Positions 11,755 through 25,400 of a stretch of 64,000 nt of DNA are shown here, in pieces. The notes beneath the pieces are model-generated. The model ran no database searches. It was not told the DNA's origin and saw only the letters and a program-made list of their open reading frames with translations. Each line of letters starts with the position of its first letter. Position 1 is the first letter of the stretch. This DNA comes from Buxus sempervirens. Lineage: Eukaryota; Streptophyta; Magnoliopsida; Buxales; Buxaceae. Made by a program: the position numbers and the translations under genes. The DNA lies in assembly GCA_947561395.2 (NCBI GenBank), contig OX387191.1, positions 12,501-76,500 on the forward strand, written 5' to 3'.

Positions 11755-14700
11755 ATGAGTAGACTCTCATTCAGGCCTCGTCCTCTCGACATCCATAAGA
11801 AGCTTCCAATTGTTAAATCAGTCAAAGATTTTGAAGATGAAGAGGCCACAACTTCTACACGGAATTCTCAGATACTGCGTCTTGCTGCAGAGGTGGATAA
11901 TGAGGTAATGCTTATACTTTGGATTTGCGACATGAACACTCTTCCAATTTAATGCCGTATCGCCATTTCAGTTAACTTGCATTATTGACTTTTAACTACT
12001 ACTACTTTTACTCATCGGCCAGTGTAGTTTGTTTCTCTTCGTGACCACCAGAGTTGTGTCTTTGTCTTTCTTACTGTTAGCATGTAATTGCCCTTGTTGT
12101 TTACATACTTTTCTCGGTATAATCTTGTGATCCAAACTGTGTTGCAGCAGAGACTAACTGTTTAATGGCCATAAAAAAATAGGATATTCTTGTCCATGTC
12201 AATCGTGCCTGGCCTTGATTAATTCCGCATTGTAGCATTGTAATGCCGTAATGATAAATCACCTACCTTTATACTTGTAACGTAGTTGCTTGCATGAGAG
12301 AGTCAGTAACCTTTTATCTGTAGTGCCTCCATCCCTCCCTCCCTCTCTTGCAACATGACCTTATCAATTTATGGGGCCATATGATACGGCAACCTTTTTT
12401 TTTGTGGAGAGGAAGGACTGAAATGAGTCTTTTGATTTCATAGGCTATATGCTTTAAAGATAGTTATTTGTATACAAAAAGTGATATCAGACAGTGAGTT
12501 ATCTCAAGAAACATACTCACTAATCCAAGTTTTCCAATCTCTGCTGCCTAATCTACCTCAGGTACTTGAATCTAACCATTCAATAGTGTGTTTCTTGTTT
12601 TGACCATTGTGCGTTATTCATCATCATCATCATAAGCCAGTTCACCAAAGTAGGGTTGGAAACATGAATCTTGTCTCTCTATCCTGCTCTATCAAAAGGG
12701 CTAGCCTAGTACATGAGGCTCCTACCACTCTCCAGGTCTGGGGATGTACATCCTTACCCCTGGAAGCAGATATGCTGTTTCCTGTGAATTGGATGATTGT
12801 GGATTTGAAATCTGGATATGATATATTTTGGGATCATCAAATCTAAAGAGGTAGCCCATTGATTAAATTTCTGGAGTGATTAGCTGTGCATGGTAGATAC
12901 AATGGAACATTATGATGCGACAGTTAGTGTCTACCATGTTGTTACTTTGAACAAAAACTGAATTTGATTCTGCGGGGCCAATTTGAACAAATGGTCCTGT
13001 CATGTCTAGTTTGTCTTCAATGCTTTTAAACATGTGAACTAATCAAGGGATATTTTTGTTCTCTAGGTACATCAAATCCCAAACAAGAAAAGCGCTCCTG
13101 AAATACCAACTCCACAGTTTGCTATCGTGGATACTTATGAGAGAGATTATTCATGCACTTTTACTCAACCAACATCATACTTACGTGGAAGGGGAGGTTT
13201 GTGATCTTGAAAATTTCTTCATTCTCTTCAGAAAATTTCTGTAACTTCTGCTTCACATTTTACCTAAAAAATTTTAGACTGTTGAGTTTTTGTTGAACTA
13301 TTTGTAGCCCGGGCGGAGATCGGAGAGTTTGTTGAGTATGACCTTGACAGCGAGGATGAGGATTGGCTTAAAGAGTTTAACAATGAAAGAAAGATTCTTA
13401 TGCCTGAAAAGTAATGTATTATCACTTCTCTATTCTGATTAGTAGGTTATTTTACATTTTTTATCTCTCGTTACTACATCTAGCAATATTTACGTACTCA
13501 TAGTTAATGCCCTTATACTTTTTAATATGCAGGAAAAAAATTTAGTGTTTATGTATGGTCATTTCTTTCTTTCTTTTTTTTTTTTTTAAAGTTAATCCCG
13601 CTTCATTACTATTATTTAGATACTTCAAATTTCCTACTTCTAAATGTTCATTGAAAGACTTACTTTATGTATAAGGTTATAAGGCTATTTGTCATGCATT
13701 GGAACCCTTGTAGATGTATGCTATTTTCCTCTCCTAACGTAATAATAGCTTATTCACCCTTTTAAATGTTCATATTAGCTGAAGGGGAAAAAGTGAAAGA
13801 ATGACTTTGATCCTATATTTTGCTTTGGATGATGGGCCTCTGTATATGCTGGTTGTGTTCCCTGCTTAGAATATTCTAGTAATGCTATTTGAATTCTTTA
13901 AATATCATGATTTTTTAGCACCCACAACTTCTAGTCTGTTGGACTAGAATTATTTTTGCCTATTGTTTCAAATTTAGTTCCTAGTCCCAACAATAAGAAA
14001 ATCAAGATCAATGGAAAATTTTCAGAGAAGAAACAATTTCGCTTCTAGCATGATGACCAATGAGTAGTTGGAGGATCCTAATTTCTTGGAGGAGGTCTTT
14101 ACAGATTTCTTTAGGACCTGCATAATTTTGAGCAACCTTTGAGATTTATCATCAATAGTATTGCTTGTAACACGATTGATGCGTTGAGGCTTACTTGTTT
14201 GGAAAGACAAATCAAGGAAGAAGAGATTAGAAGGACTATCAAGGACAGGGAGATGGACAATTACTTGTTTGGAAAGACAAATCAAGGAAGAAGAGATTAA
14301 ATAGACTATATGGGAGATGGACAATGACAAACCACCTGTTGGCTAACACTACTCATTGCCATCAACTATCACCTGTTGATACCATCACTACCACCATCGG
14401 TAGTCACTGGGGCCACCATTAGTTGTATTACCATTGATTAGAAATTGTCACCATCAAACTACTCTATATCACTACCATTAACCGTTGCCACTGGCTGCTA
14501 CCTCAATCACTAGTTTGCCACCACCATTGATCATTATCATTGCCACCACCGCTAATCATTAATTTAAAATAAGCTTATAAGCATAAAGAACAATTATTAG
14601 GTAGGGCTGTCAATGGGCCGTATAAAAAACTGAATCCGACACGATTATCCGCATATGGATCTTGGTTGAGATCCGATTGTCCGAATATGGATCCGATTAT

Positions 14701-16416
14701 ATTCAAATATGAAACTGTGCATATTCTACCGGATAAAGATCCGACCATTTATTTTATATATACTAGGGGAAATGCGCATGCTATGCAGGTAGCAAAAGAA
14801 TTAAATAAGTGGATGCAATTAATTGGGAGATAAAAGAAAAAATAACAAACTTTTGTGTGTGCGTGTGCGTTAGTTAAGGAGTATAAGTAGTTATATGTGT
14901 AAGGATATAAAAGTAAATAGAATTAGAATTAAAGGGCATTTTGGATAATATGAGGTAGTTATATATGTGTAAGTTAGTTAAGGGGATCTGTACATAATTT
15001 TACACTATCATTCCATCATTATGTGTGTGTGCGTGTGCGTATATTTAAGGATATAACAAAATTTCCCTTCAATTTCCGCAGTAGTTTCCACCATGTTAGC
15101 GAAATTTCAATTACATGCTTGCGGTATTTTGCTAGGTCTCCATAGCACAATTCTAGGCAAAAGTTGAAATGTAGAACCTTGATTATAAGTATAAAATCTA
15201 GAATTGGAATTGGAAATAATGTTCCAAACTTTAGTTTTACTTTTGCATGGAAACACATTTAGTGGCATCTTTGTCTCTCTCTTTTCCAACACCCCCCCAA
15301 ACAAAAACAAAAAAAAACACACACACACACAAACTTTTGCTAGGGATTTCTCAGGTGTGCTTATCAATGCAGGTTTGAGGTGCTTCTGTATAAGTTGGAG
15401 GTTTTGGATCATAAAACTCGCGAACGAGCTGGGGTCATAACACCAACTCTTGGGTCACCTGTTCCTGTTCTTCTACAACTAGATGCTGCAATCGAGGTCA
15501 ACTAATCCTTTTTTTAATAACTAAATATTTTCTATTGAATTTTTAGTCGATCATTGGTGACAAAATTTTTGTTCTCTTGATGTATAACAGAAACTTTTTT
15601 TAAGAACAGTTATGAGATGATAAATCAAGGGCCTTAAAGCCCGATACATAGAGAATAAGATCATAAGAAAGAAAATGAAGGAAACATATGCATGTAAAAG
15701 CAAAGAAAGAGAAAGACTAACCCCCTTCACCCCAGTTCTAGTTTACATCGTCACTACCAGTGATAAATTGTCAAGTGACAATTGACACAAGTTGTGGAGG
15801 ATTATGTAATTTATTTTCTGTGTTGTTTTCCTATCTTTAGGTTTGTGTTTTAGCTTTATGCATTGCAATAGGGAAAGATAGAGAAATTCCTTTTTCAAAA
15901 ATTTTTTTTAAAGTTTTTGCTTCTTGATGTTACACATTTTCTATAGAAGCCTGGATATCTACTGTGCATTCTTTTCCCATGTTTCCCTTTTAGTGGATGA
16001 CAAATGTTTGTAAACTTCTGCTGAGTTGCTTTCCTTGAAGCCAACCTACACACTTGAGAACTATCAAAGACTTGAGTTGGAGAAATTGATTATAAATTCA
16101 CCATTTTAAGGTGTAGCAGCTCATAACCTGGGCATCGGAGCACTCGGGATAAAGTTGCATAACAAGCTATTCTCAGCATCTCAATGTGCAGTAGCTAACA
16201 TATAGATAACTGTAATTTTTTTTTGGTTGCTAACTATAATCTTTTTGTGGTCGCTTTATGATAGTTACGTAAAACTGTTCTTAGGAATTCCCCTTTACCA
16301 CCACAGTAATTTCAACATGGAGTTCTCTTAAACTGTCCGATGTATTATTAATTTTTTACACAACTGAGAAATTTATGCCAACTTAAACTGACAAAAACCA
16401 TGAAACGAAGTTTATA

Positions 16417-16496
<80 letters not shown>

Positions 16497-19400
16497 TATA
16501 TTTATTGTAAATTGTATTTTCTGGATAATCATAAAAATCATACATCTTAACGATTTTGATGTCACAAATATTCGGTCATCTTACAACACGATTATTATTA
16601 TTATTATTTTTTGATGAATAATGATATATATTAATATGAAAATAAGTAGATGATAGATACAAGTATATATGCTAATCACGGCATCACACGCTCACCTTCC
16701 CCAAGAGGCAACAAAAGCCTCACAAAAAACCAAACATTACACAAACAAAACATCCACTCCCATATACAAAAAGATTCCCCCCATAACCATATAGCTGAAT
16801 TATGAACAAAACTCTACAAACTCATCTGATCTGGACGCCCCATACTTAGCTAAGCGATCTGCAATAACGTTAGCCTCCCTGGGCACATGACTGAATGAGA
16901 CATTCAGTTCATATGCCAAAAATCTGGCTCTGCTAATGAAATGTGAAAGCCTCCATGAACCATGAACATCACTACATATCCTTTTCACAACCGTACTAGA
17001 ATCATCCTCTACAACAAAGTCCCTGAGGCCCCTCTTTTTAGCCTCCTCAAGGCCAAGGAGAAGCGCTAGAATCTCCGCCCAAGTGGAATCACCAACACCC
17101 AGTTAACAACAGAAGATAAAAGAGAACTCTCCCACACTATCCCTTACTGCTCCCCCAATAACAGAGGAACCAGGGTTATCCAATGGGCATCCATCGACAT
17201 TCATCTTCACATCTCCATGCTCCAGCGCTCTCCACCTAACTGCCTCCTTTCCCGTAGTCAACATTGAAGAGCAACAGCAAAAGCTCCACTCACTTACAAC
17301 CTGTGAATAAGTCCAACCTCTAAACTGAGGTGTGATAGATGCCCAAGAAGATACAGACCCCAAGATGTTATCTACCAGCTGATCTCTAGATAAACATTCA
17401 TCACGGAAGATCCTATGATTCCTCTCCATCCACACATGCCACACAACTGCATGAAATAGCATCCCATAAATGATACGATCCCTACTTCCTAATCCTGACA
17501 TCTTCCACTGCTTGAAACAGGCACCAAGGGACACTGGCACCACCCAGGGAACCTCTATCATCTTGGGCACATCCTATAGGGAACCTCTATCATCTTGACA
17601 TCCTCCACTGCTTGAAACAACACTATTATTATTCATCTTTATGTTTTTTATATTTGAAAAGGATACACTAAATTAACTATAAATATTAAATCTATACTAA
17701 AAACTTGAAAGAGAAGCTGATATCTGAAATGTTCAATTGGAAATACACCAAAATTTCACACTTCTCTGTTACGTGATTTTGGTCTTTTTTAAATATAAAT
17801 TTTTTGTTTCATTATTTCAATGAAATAACCAAAACTTCAGATATTCCAGCTTCATTTGGGCTATGTAATCTCCATTATTTTGAAATTCAGACATTGTTAT
17901 TCATCAGAAGAAAAGAAAAAATTTGTTTGTTTAAATGATAATGGTTTGCATATATAATAAGTTGCAGGCCTTGTAAAAATTATTTGTTTGAGTGACGGTT
18001 TGCATATATCATATTTTGCAGGCCCTGCAATCCCAATCTGTAAGATATGCAGTTTTCCCTTCTGTATATAACTACTGGAAAGAGAAGGTATGTATTGCAG
18101 CTTCAACAAGTACTTTTCTTGGCTATATCTTCTACTGTTGTTATGTTGTTGCTTTTGTTACACAGTACATTAAAAGATGCATGACTGTTTTAATTTTTAG
18201 AACTTAAATATGAAATATAATCAATAGTGTCATTGATCTTTTCAAGATAGTTTGAGAGTTTTATTTTATTTTATTTGATTAATTAATTATTCTATTTTTG
18301 TGGTGTGCTTTTGTTTGATTAGTAGTTGCTTTGAAGGTAACTTCAATGGTTCATTTCTTTTCTCAAGTACTCTTATGCATGATTTCTTTTTCTTTCTTAT
18401 TTCTTCTTCTTCTCTTTCTCTCCCTCTCCCTCACTCATATGTCAGCGAGAACGATGGCAGAAGCCTATTTTGCGCCGATTGCAGGTAAATTCCATTGCTT
18501 TCTTATACAAAGAATGTTTATTATACAGTTTTTTTCTTTTTTTGGGGAGATATTAAAGGCTGAAGAGTGTGAGCACAGTTTTTTGCTTCATATCACATGA
18601 TTTTCTAATCCTGTCATTGAACATATTATCTTGACTACAATTCTGGCTGAATGTGTGTTTGATGCAATGATCCTTTCTGTAAGCCAATTGTTTTGTATAC
18701 TTTCAAAAAAGTAATTTGATTGTTCTCTTTATGGACTAAAAGGCAATGCATTTAGAAAATATGTTGTTTTCAGCTTAAGCCATAAATTTTTAGCATTTGT
18801 ATGTCTGTTTCTCGAATCATTTCTCAGTCATGAGTTGTATTGTATGCTTCCATGAAGGGTGCTTTTTGTTGGAAGATAATACTTTTGATTTCTTGGAACA
18901 GTAGAACAGGATTCATGTAGCCAACACAATTATTTCAGATAAGAAACTGTAGCCAATGATGTTCCTTTAAAATGAAGGATTAACCCAAGTGTTACTTATA
19001 CCCGAAATTTTCTAGAAATCAAATTTTATATGTGCTGCAGTTTAATAATATCGTGCAAGCTGAAATCCGGTGCACATACATATGTGTGTGTGTGTGTTTT
19101 CAATATCCTCATTAATATCTCTTTTATTATGAATAATTAATCCAAGATAATGAAATTATTTACTTTTAGAAATCTTATGATTCTCAATTCTTATTATTAC
19201 TTCAATCATTATTTGTGTCAAAGTTACTCTTAATATACTTGGTCTTAGTTTGGATTATTTCAAAGTATCCCTCCGTAACTCCAATTTTGCACTTATTCCC
19301 TTCCTAGTTTGGTTCAACAGAACTACATCATATGTAAATAACATAAACCAAGTGTCACGCCCTAAATCCTCACTTGCATGAGTAGGACCGAGCGTAACCT

Positions 19401-22400
19401 TGCTCGTAAGCGAATCCCAAAATACATTTATTTCCCAATAAATACTTGAAAATTTCACTTAATATTTCTTCAACCAAAGTTACAACGGAAATTAAACCAA
19501 TATAACAATTCAAAACCAAAATTGAACCAGCCCGAACCATATAAAACCGGTTACAATCTTGAACCCCAATGGTTCATAAAATACATCAGCATCAAAGTTC
19601 TTGCCAAGGCAATAACATCTCAAACAACATGTTTTCATCATACCAATCACCAGCCTATCACCTCATTTCATTATCTCAGGATTGCTAGTTTCCTGTAAAA
19701 ATATAAAGGTTAAGTCTCAAAGAAACCCAGTAAGTGAGGCTAATAGACCTCATATGAGAATATGCATAATATTCCTTATTTAAATAATATATATATATAC
19801 ACCAAATAGATATTTATTATTATTATCAATAATCATGCAAAGTTTTCCTAAGTTTGGTTCATATCATATATACTTTAATATTTACAATATTCCACATAAG
19901 GGATCATGCATTCTAACATAAGAACAATAATTTAAACATGATTAATATCAAATAAATAAACTTTAATCTAAAGAGTTAGAAATACTTACTTGTGATTTTT
20001 ATAGAAATTTACCTTGCAGAAAAATAAATAACAGAATAAAATAACCGAATGTAAAGAAAGAATAACCATCAAATATCATCCTCACATCCCAATAGACGTC
20101 TAGGTCACGCTAGGTACTGAATTAGCATAGTGTCTACTAGCAGTACAATCATTACAATATCCTCTTCCAATGGGTGTCCCTCACGGGGTACTGAACTAGT
20201 ATAGACTAGCAGTAAATTACACTCCCAATAGAACGTCCCTGACAGACTACTTAACTAGTTTGTGGTCTCACAACTAGAAGTACCACTATATAGGTGTCTG
20301 CCAGTCTTCATATTGGGTACTAAACTAGTGAAACCTTACCACTAGCAGTACAATCGCATCACAATCATCCCAGTGGTTAATCACACACCGGGTACTAAAC
20401 TAGTATGAACTAGCAGTACAACATCAATCCTCCCAAACATCTAATAATGCTGGGTACTGAACTAGCAAAGGCTAGCAGTACAACATCAATCATCATCTGA
20501 GACATCACCTGGATGCTGGGTACTGAACTAGCAAAGGCTAGCAGTACAATAATCTCATAACCATGTTCCAACAAAATAATCATATGTGCATACCATGACT
20601 TGATATCAATACAATAAATCGAAAACAGTTCATCAGTTTTTTTGTAATCACAATGTTTCATTCACAACAAAAAATTATGCTCACGTTTACCTGCTTAACC
20701 ATATACAATCAGTAACTCATAAGTCCTCATGTTGTATCCCAATCCGGTGTTAAATAGGAATATAATCATACGTGAAATACGATGTATAATACCCACGCTA
20801 GTGTCAGGGTCTAATGATGAATCAAATAAAGTAAATAAAAGTTATTTAATATTTAGTGATGAATCAATTAAAGGAAATAAAAGTTATTTAAGATTTAGTG
20901 ATGCATCAATGGGGCAATTAAAGTAAGTAAAAGTATTTAATTTTTAGTGGTGGGTCAATGGGGTCAACTAAAGTAATAAACTTATTTAATTTTTAGTGAT
21001 AGGCAATTAAAGCAAAGAAAAGGTGGTTGCTTTACCCCATTACTTGGGCGACTTCAAATAAAAGCATGGTAGTCCAAGCGACCTCAAATAAAAGCATGGT
21101 TGCCCAAGCGACCTCAAATAAAAACATGGTCGTCAAAGCGACCTCAAATAAAAGCATGGTCGCCCAAGCGACCTCAAATAAAAACATGGTCGCCCTCAAA
21201 TGGCGACTTCTGTTTTCACCCTGTTTCTGGTCCATCTTAAATCAAAACTATAACAGATTGGTAATACCATCAATCTACAACAAAACCGCATTAAAATTTT
21301 CCTTCAAAACACATCAAATTAACATGATTCAATAACGCACAATTAGGTCACCAATACGAACACAAACATGATACCAGATTATTAACAACAACATGTACAT
21401 AATAATCCCACACACAACATACACATCTAGATCTTTTATCTAGAACAGATTTGAATAAGATACACAAAGGATCAATAAGAATAGGGAACCAATGCACATG
21501 ATCATAAAAGCATATTAAACCCACTTACTTGAAACAGCTTGATTGTTGAAACGAAAATGGAAATAAGATCTCCAAGCACAAAAGCCCTAAGCAGCTTCTC
21601 CTTCAGCCGTCCCCTCTCTTTCTCTCCTAAGTTTAATCGTCCAAAACAAGAGAAGAGAAATTAGTGTTTCTCTTCAACCCTAAAACCCACTTAAGATTTG
21701 GAAAAGACTATTTAGCCCTTCCTTTAAGTTTTAATCCTAACCATCTATGTCTTTTAATCATAACCATCCAAAACTAGTGATAAGGTGTATGCTCATGAAC
21801 CATGAGCCCTACACCCCACCAATCACAACTAAGGGATATAATGACCCAAGGGTCTTGGTCAAGGTTTCACAAAAATTATTGACTTGGTTTGACCAGGTCC
21901 TTTCACCAAGGCACCTCCTTCTTTGATATGGCTGGTTCATTTATGTATAATTAACGCAAATTGGTAAGGGTGCATATCTGAACTTGGTGTAAGTTATAAT
22001 TATCGGGAACTCATTTGTGTCACTACCTTTTGCTCTCACTCAAGTTAGAGCTCTCCTATGCATTCCTTTAATAATTGCAATATACAAAAAACACCTTTCA
22101 TGTCCAAAACCCATCAAATTAACTCCTTGTATTTTATCAAATGTTTTTCCTAGGTCAATAAAGATCGTATAAAGTTCTCTCTAAACTTCTCCTCTAGTTC
22201 TCCAAGTAAGAAGATTTCCTCAATGCAAAACCTCCCTGGCATAAAGCCAAACTTATTTTTTGATACTTTGGTTATTTTTCTTGACCTTTTTTCTTTTACT
22301 CTTTCTTATTATTTCATAGTATGGCTCATAAGCTTGATTATATGATAATTGATGTGAAAACGAATATATATAGGTACAAGTACAACCATACTTTTCCTTC

Positions 22401-25400
22401 AAGCATTTGGCATTTTTCCAGTCCTCAAAATTCCTGCATATAGTTTCGTCAACTACACTATACCAATGTCTCACATGCGACTACACTATACCAATGTCTC
22501 ACATGCGCTTCCACACTTCAATTGGAATACCATCCAATCCCAAGGCCTTTCCTACTTTCATTTTAGTTAAAGCCGTCTTCACTTTACGGGGCCAATTTTA
22601 AGAATATAATAATGTTCAACCTCTTCACCATTTGATGATTTTTTTAACGATTACCTTCATCTTTCTTTTATGTCATCGTCCCTTGCTAAGACTCTTAAAT
22701 CCTCACTTTTATTACATCTCATTGGATTTGAATCTCATCTTTATTTCTCTTATTCTTAAAGTTTATATATTATTTTCTTATCCTTTTTCATTCCTACCTT
22801 ATCATATAGGTTATCATATCATCATCATCAACAACATAGGCTAGTTCCACCAGAGTGGGTTTGGGGCACAAATCTTGTCTCTCAGTCACATTTTATCAAA
22901 TCATATTTTTAGTTAATTTATGTGATTCTCTCATGTTCCATATTAGACAGTTAGAGAAGGGGGTATAATTTACTTGATATTAAAATGGTTGAAAAAAGAA
23001 AAAAAGAAAAAAGGAAAAACCTTTCCGCCTTTTGATCTGATTACTTGATATTAAAATGGTTAACTAAATACCATCAATAAAAATAATCTTTTCTTACTGT
23101 CAAGTATAATTTAATCGTACAAGGATCAGAGAAGGGGGTAAAGAAAAGGAGATAAAAAAAAAATAGCTGGGGTGCTTCAGTACAACCAAAATTAGAATGT
23201 TTCGACCCATATAGAACAGGGTACTCTCGGGAATAGTAAATTCCAGACCATGGACCATTGAACCAGGTAACTACGATGTAGACTAGGTGATAAAAGATGG
23301 GCCAGACTAGTTAGTTGGCCATATCATACTAATACAGGCCTTCTAGGCTTCTGCTGGACTTATAGGCTGTGTCAGTGCTTTCTTTGTTCCTTGGCAAGTC
23401 CTGCTGAGCAGATTGTGCAAGGCCCCTGGAGTGTGAATGCCAAGCCCATTGAATGCAAGTGAATGTAAACGTACAAATTAAGGTAGCAATTCAGAATTTG
23501 AAAATAAACTCATGAGCTGTACTGGCCCTACTGGGTTAATTAGAATCTATTCATTGGAACCAAAAAGGGTCGGCCCTCTCTATATATGAATGTATAATGT
23601 CATGGAGATGTTTTCAAATGAAGTAAAAACTGGTTGGACATGTGCGACGAATCTACAATACCAAACAGCATTATAATCTTATCTTTGGATTGCTATTATT
23701 ACATTTAAATAATAAGTTAACACTGCGTTGTCATTTTCTTTATCAACTTGTGCTTTTGTTAAAAAGAAATGTAACATGGATGAAATTGAAGTTTTTTTTT
23801 TTTTTTTAAATACATGTATATAAATGTTTGTCTAGGACCTTTGTCGGTTCCATGACTGAATCAACTAATCTCAACCTCAACCATGTTTCTATCTGTGCAG
23901 CCCCCTCCACCAGTGAATGATACCAACCCATACAATGTATTTAGGCCAAGAGAGAAAGCCCATCGACTCCACACAAGACGGGTAGGTGGTTTAATTGCTT
24001 AATAATATGCAGAGTTTCACTTACTGATTCAGAAGTGGTGATCCTTCCAATCTGATCTGCTGATTTGATGTTTTAGTTTTCAAAATTTCACCCATATATT
24101 TTTTTTTATACTTCTAAAGGACAACTGGATCATATCAATGTATCTCCTTACAAGGCTTCATTAATTATTTTTCAGATGCAAAGGAGGGAAAACAATGTAC
24201 AATCATTTGAAAAGCTTCGCCAGGTAATTGACATGATCATTTTTAACTCCTTGTTATCCCCTAACTTCTTTTTATTTTTCTAGTAGAACAATTACAGGTC
24301 AGTATTACATCTCTTTATGGGTATGTATAGGCTAGAGCTCCTATTCATTATTGTTGATGACGGCTTTCACAGACGTTAATTTTGGAAGGATCTGAGTTTA
24401 TTGAATATTACTTCTTGTGTAGGCTTCCTGAGAAAAAATGGCTTATTATTTCTGATTACTTCAAGCCGATTTAACAAATTAATAAAATATTGACAACTAC
24501 TAATAATTGCCTGGTTTATGATCTTATAAGATCCATGTAATTAAAAGTTTACAAAGTGACTGGGGTTTTGAGAAAGTAGACAGCTGCATTAATAGCAGGG
24601 TTGTAATAAGTAGATGACTGAACGAGACATGAAAGTGCTGATCTTATGACTCAAATGGGAAATTCTTCCCTTGTTGGATTTGTTGCAGTCTAGTGCTTCT
24701 AGTTTAGCTTGGAGAAAGGAACTGAATTTTTAAGGAGGTTATTGTGATTTCCATAATTTCTCTGGCACCGAAGTATATAACCAAAGATAATTTATGGCTA
24801 CTTTCTGCCTGCAGCCATCAGATCATCTTTTATTGCTTTTTTGTTTTATTTGTTTAATTTGTGAACTTACTATCTTCAGGTCAGGCGCAACTTGGACCAG
24901 GCCAAAACTGTTCTTGAGGCTTTGATTAAGGTGTACTTTTCTCTCATCTTGAAAGATTTAAGATCGCCTTGCTAGTTTTTTTTTCTTTCTGTTGGTGAAG
25001 ATCTTAATAGGCCATGGTAAACACACATTGCCTAAAAATGACAACATGATTATCTGCAGAGAGAAGAGAAGAAGCGAGAGGTTATGGAGAGTGAAGTCAG
25101 CCTTCAACGGATTCAAGTGAAGTACAAAGTAAGAATTAGAAGTCTTGTTTTATCCATTACTTCACCAATATTTTTCGCAATGGGTAATACATTTCTTTCA
25201 AGGAGTGTGTGGGCAATTCTTACTGGACCTCCAGAACATTATGATGAAAAAATAGGATAGGTAGAGTCAAACTAAGGATAATTACTTTTAATGGTGTTCA
25301 TGAATCATGTAAAAATGTTTATACTGACAGATGTCCTTGTGTCATGATACACAAGTTTGCATTAACTGTTGTATGAATGTGGTAAACAAATGTATGTACC

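Larger units (their letters stand above)
19353..21905 (+). mobile_element. LTR-like element inserted in the LINE, 2.55 kb
   Basis: TG...CA ends (TGTCACGCCCTAAATCC at the left, GGTCCTTTCA at the right) are flanked by the exact 5-bp duplication CCAAG (19348-19352 and 21906-21910). Deleting the element and one CCAAG restores the LINE reading frame across its catalytic box, so both edges are secure. No coding frame is present. Like the elements at 3644 and 5835 it carries tandem arrays of small hairpins (20100-20550) and a second array at 21045-21195. The start resembles their TGTAGCGCCCC, so it is probably a distant family member, best read as a solo LTR. Confidence 0.9.
19095..22600 (-). mobile_element. 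LINE reverse transcriptase relic in EPL intron 6, split by an LTR-like element
   Basis: The right part (about 22600-21911) reads KMKVGKALGLDGIPIEVWK, then FGFMPGRFCIEEIFLL, YTIFIDLGKTFDKI and SDTNEFP, all typical of the plant LINE family with the GLDxIPxEVWK motif. The left part (19352-19095) continues VPWFMLFTYDVVLLNQ (decayed FADD catalytic box), LELRRDTL and FHYLGLIIHNKRDINEDI. The two halves join exactly if 19353-21905 and one CCAAG are removed. Several stops and frameshifts make it non-functional. The 3' part stops at the GT repeat at about 19085. Confidence 0.9.

Noticed and set aside
16348..16565. Tyrosine-isoleucine repeat peptide
   Set aside because: Produced by the (AT)n microsatellite.
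21027..21335. Open frames on both strands with TSNKSMVAQA or LFEVAWATM repeats
   Set aside because: Both strands are open only because the 36-bp tandem unit lacks stops; no gene evidence.
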